A stretch of 6,269 nucleotides of DNA from the NCBI GenBank assembly GCA_002687025.1, contig NYZG01000339.1:1-6269 (forward strand), written 5' to 3'. This stretch comes from Candidatus Poribacteria bacterium (GTDB lineage: Bacteria; Poribacteria; WGA-4E; GCA-2687025). Below, piece after piece: positions 5,867-6,269 of this stretch. The notes under the pieces were generated by a model. The model had not been told where the DNA came from and searched no databases. It saw only the letters and a list, made by a program, of their open reading frames with translations. The translations under genes and the position numbers were made by a program. Positions within the stretch are counted from its first letter, which is position 1; each line of letters begins with the position of its first letter.

Positions 5867-6269
5867 CTAAGGAGCGTCGAAGGTGGCAGTGACATCCGCG
5901 GCGGCGCCGGCGGAGACGGTGACGGCCTGCTCCTGCTCGCCAAGCCCTTCGTGCCAGATGCCGACCGTGTACGAGCCCGCGGGCACGTCCGTCAGTTCGA
6001 ACTTACCTTCGGCGTCCGTGACCGTGTAGTACGGGTGCGGCGCGGCGACGATCCACGACGACATCCAGTTGTGCACGTCGCAGGTCACGTGCACGAACTC
6101 CGGGTATTCGAGGTTCAGCGCGAGATGCTTCAGGAACTGCGGCTGCGCGCGGTTTACCGGGGCGTTCTCGTCGCCGTGGGTGTGGACGTTGTGCAGCGTC
6201 GCGTCGCTGTTGCGGATGTAGACCGCCCCCTCCGCCTGAGTGACGACCACGTGCGGCGTGAACGTGCAC
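5867..6269 (-). CDS. exported cupredoxin (type 1 copper) fused to carboxypeptidase-regulatory-like domain, N-terminus beyond window
   Basis: The frame is open to the window edge; 133 C-terminal residues are visible. CTFTPHVVV is followed by VYIRNSDATLHNVHTHGDEN, then FVHVTCDVHNWMSSWI. HNVH and C-D-V-H-N-W-M supply a complete set of type 1 copper ligands: His26, Cys63, His66 and Met69 counted from the first visible residue. The Cys-x2-His-x2-Met spacing and HNVH loop are those of amicyanin-type cupredoxins. A second domain follows (YYTVTDAEGKFELTDVPAGSYTVGIWHEGLG, then VTVSAGAAADVTATF, about visible residues 80-131), a typical transthyretin/carboxypeptidase-regulatory-like beta-sandwich. Such proteins are exported, so a signal peptide should lie outside the window. 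The likely role is periplasmic electron transfer or copper binding with a respiratory partner that is not visible. The GTG at 6250 is probably not a start, because conserved cupredoxin sequence continues upstream of it. Confidence 0.87.
   Translation of the reverse strand, partial: CTFTPHVVVTQAEGAVYIRNSDATLHNVHTHGDENAPVNRAQPQFLKHLALNLEYPEFVHVTCDVHNWMSSWIVAAPHPYYTVTDAEGKFELTDVPAGSYTVGIWHEGLGEQEQAVTVSAGAAADVTATFDAP

Noticed and set aside
6248..6250. GTG start for the cupredoxin gene
   Set aside because: Six further in-frame codons (CTFTPH) before the window edge look like conserved cupredoxin sequence, so the gene continues beyond the window.

Overview
The window is a GC-rich stretch in which all six supportable genes lie on the minus strand, so the biology reads from the right end (6269) to the left end (1). 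Both terminal genes are cut by the window edge. GC-rich codons, Gram-negative-type signal peptides, strong AGGAGG-like ribosome binding sites, a cytoplasmic glycoside-hydrolase-like protein and a periplasmic copper protein suggest an uncultivated, heterotrophic, environmental Gram-negative bacterium. Planctomycetota, Hydrogenedentota, Armatimonadota or Latescibacterota-like lineages are possible, but this placement is an impression from protein style and no marker gene is present.

Reading order on the minus strand: (1) 6269-5867, the C-terminal part of an exported cupredoxin (amicyanin/plastocyanin-like type 1 copper site) fused to a carboxypeptidase-regulatory-like beta-sandwich. A 14-bp perfect hairpin (5811-5843) follows 23 bp after its stop and probably ends the unit. 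(2) A possible promoter (5734-5762), then two tightly spaced secreted proteins of unknown function: 5680-4871 (269 aa, with a calcium-loop-like DxDxDGxxD motif) and 4831-3488 (447 aa, propeller-like). They are 39 bp apart and almost certainly cotranscribed. (3) A 357-bp non-coding gap (3131-3487) with one copy of a short sequence that looks like a dispersed genomic repeat. (4) 3130-2633, a GNAT-family N-acetyltransferase. (5) 2484-538, a 648-aa cytoplasmic protein with an alpha-L-fucosidase-like (GHL6/GH29-related) TIM barrel and a beta-galactosidase-trimerisation/GATase-like domain. (6) 472 to beyond position 1, the N-terminal 157 residues of a QueG-like iron-sulfur/corrinoid oxidoreductase paralogue.

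Functional coherence is modest. The secreted pair and the glycoside-hydrolase-like protein fit a carbohydrate-scavenging lifestyle, while the GNAT and QueG-like genes look like independent neighbours. I see no CRISPR array, phage, insertion sequence, tRNA, rRNA or defence system. The least explained element is the two-gene secreted module at 3488-5680.
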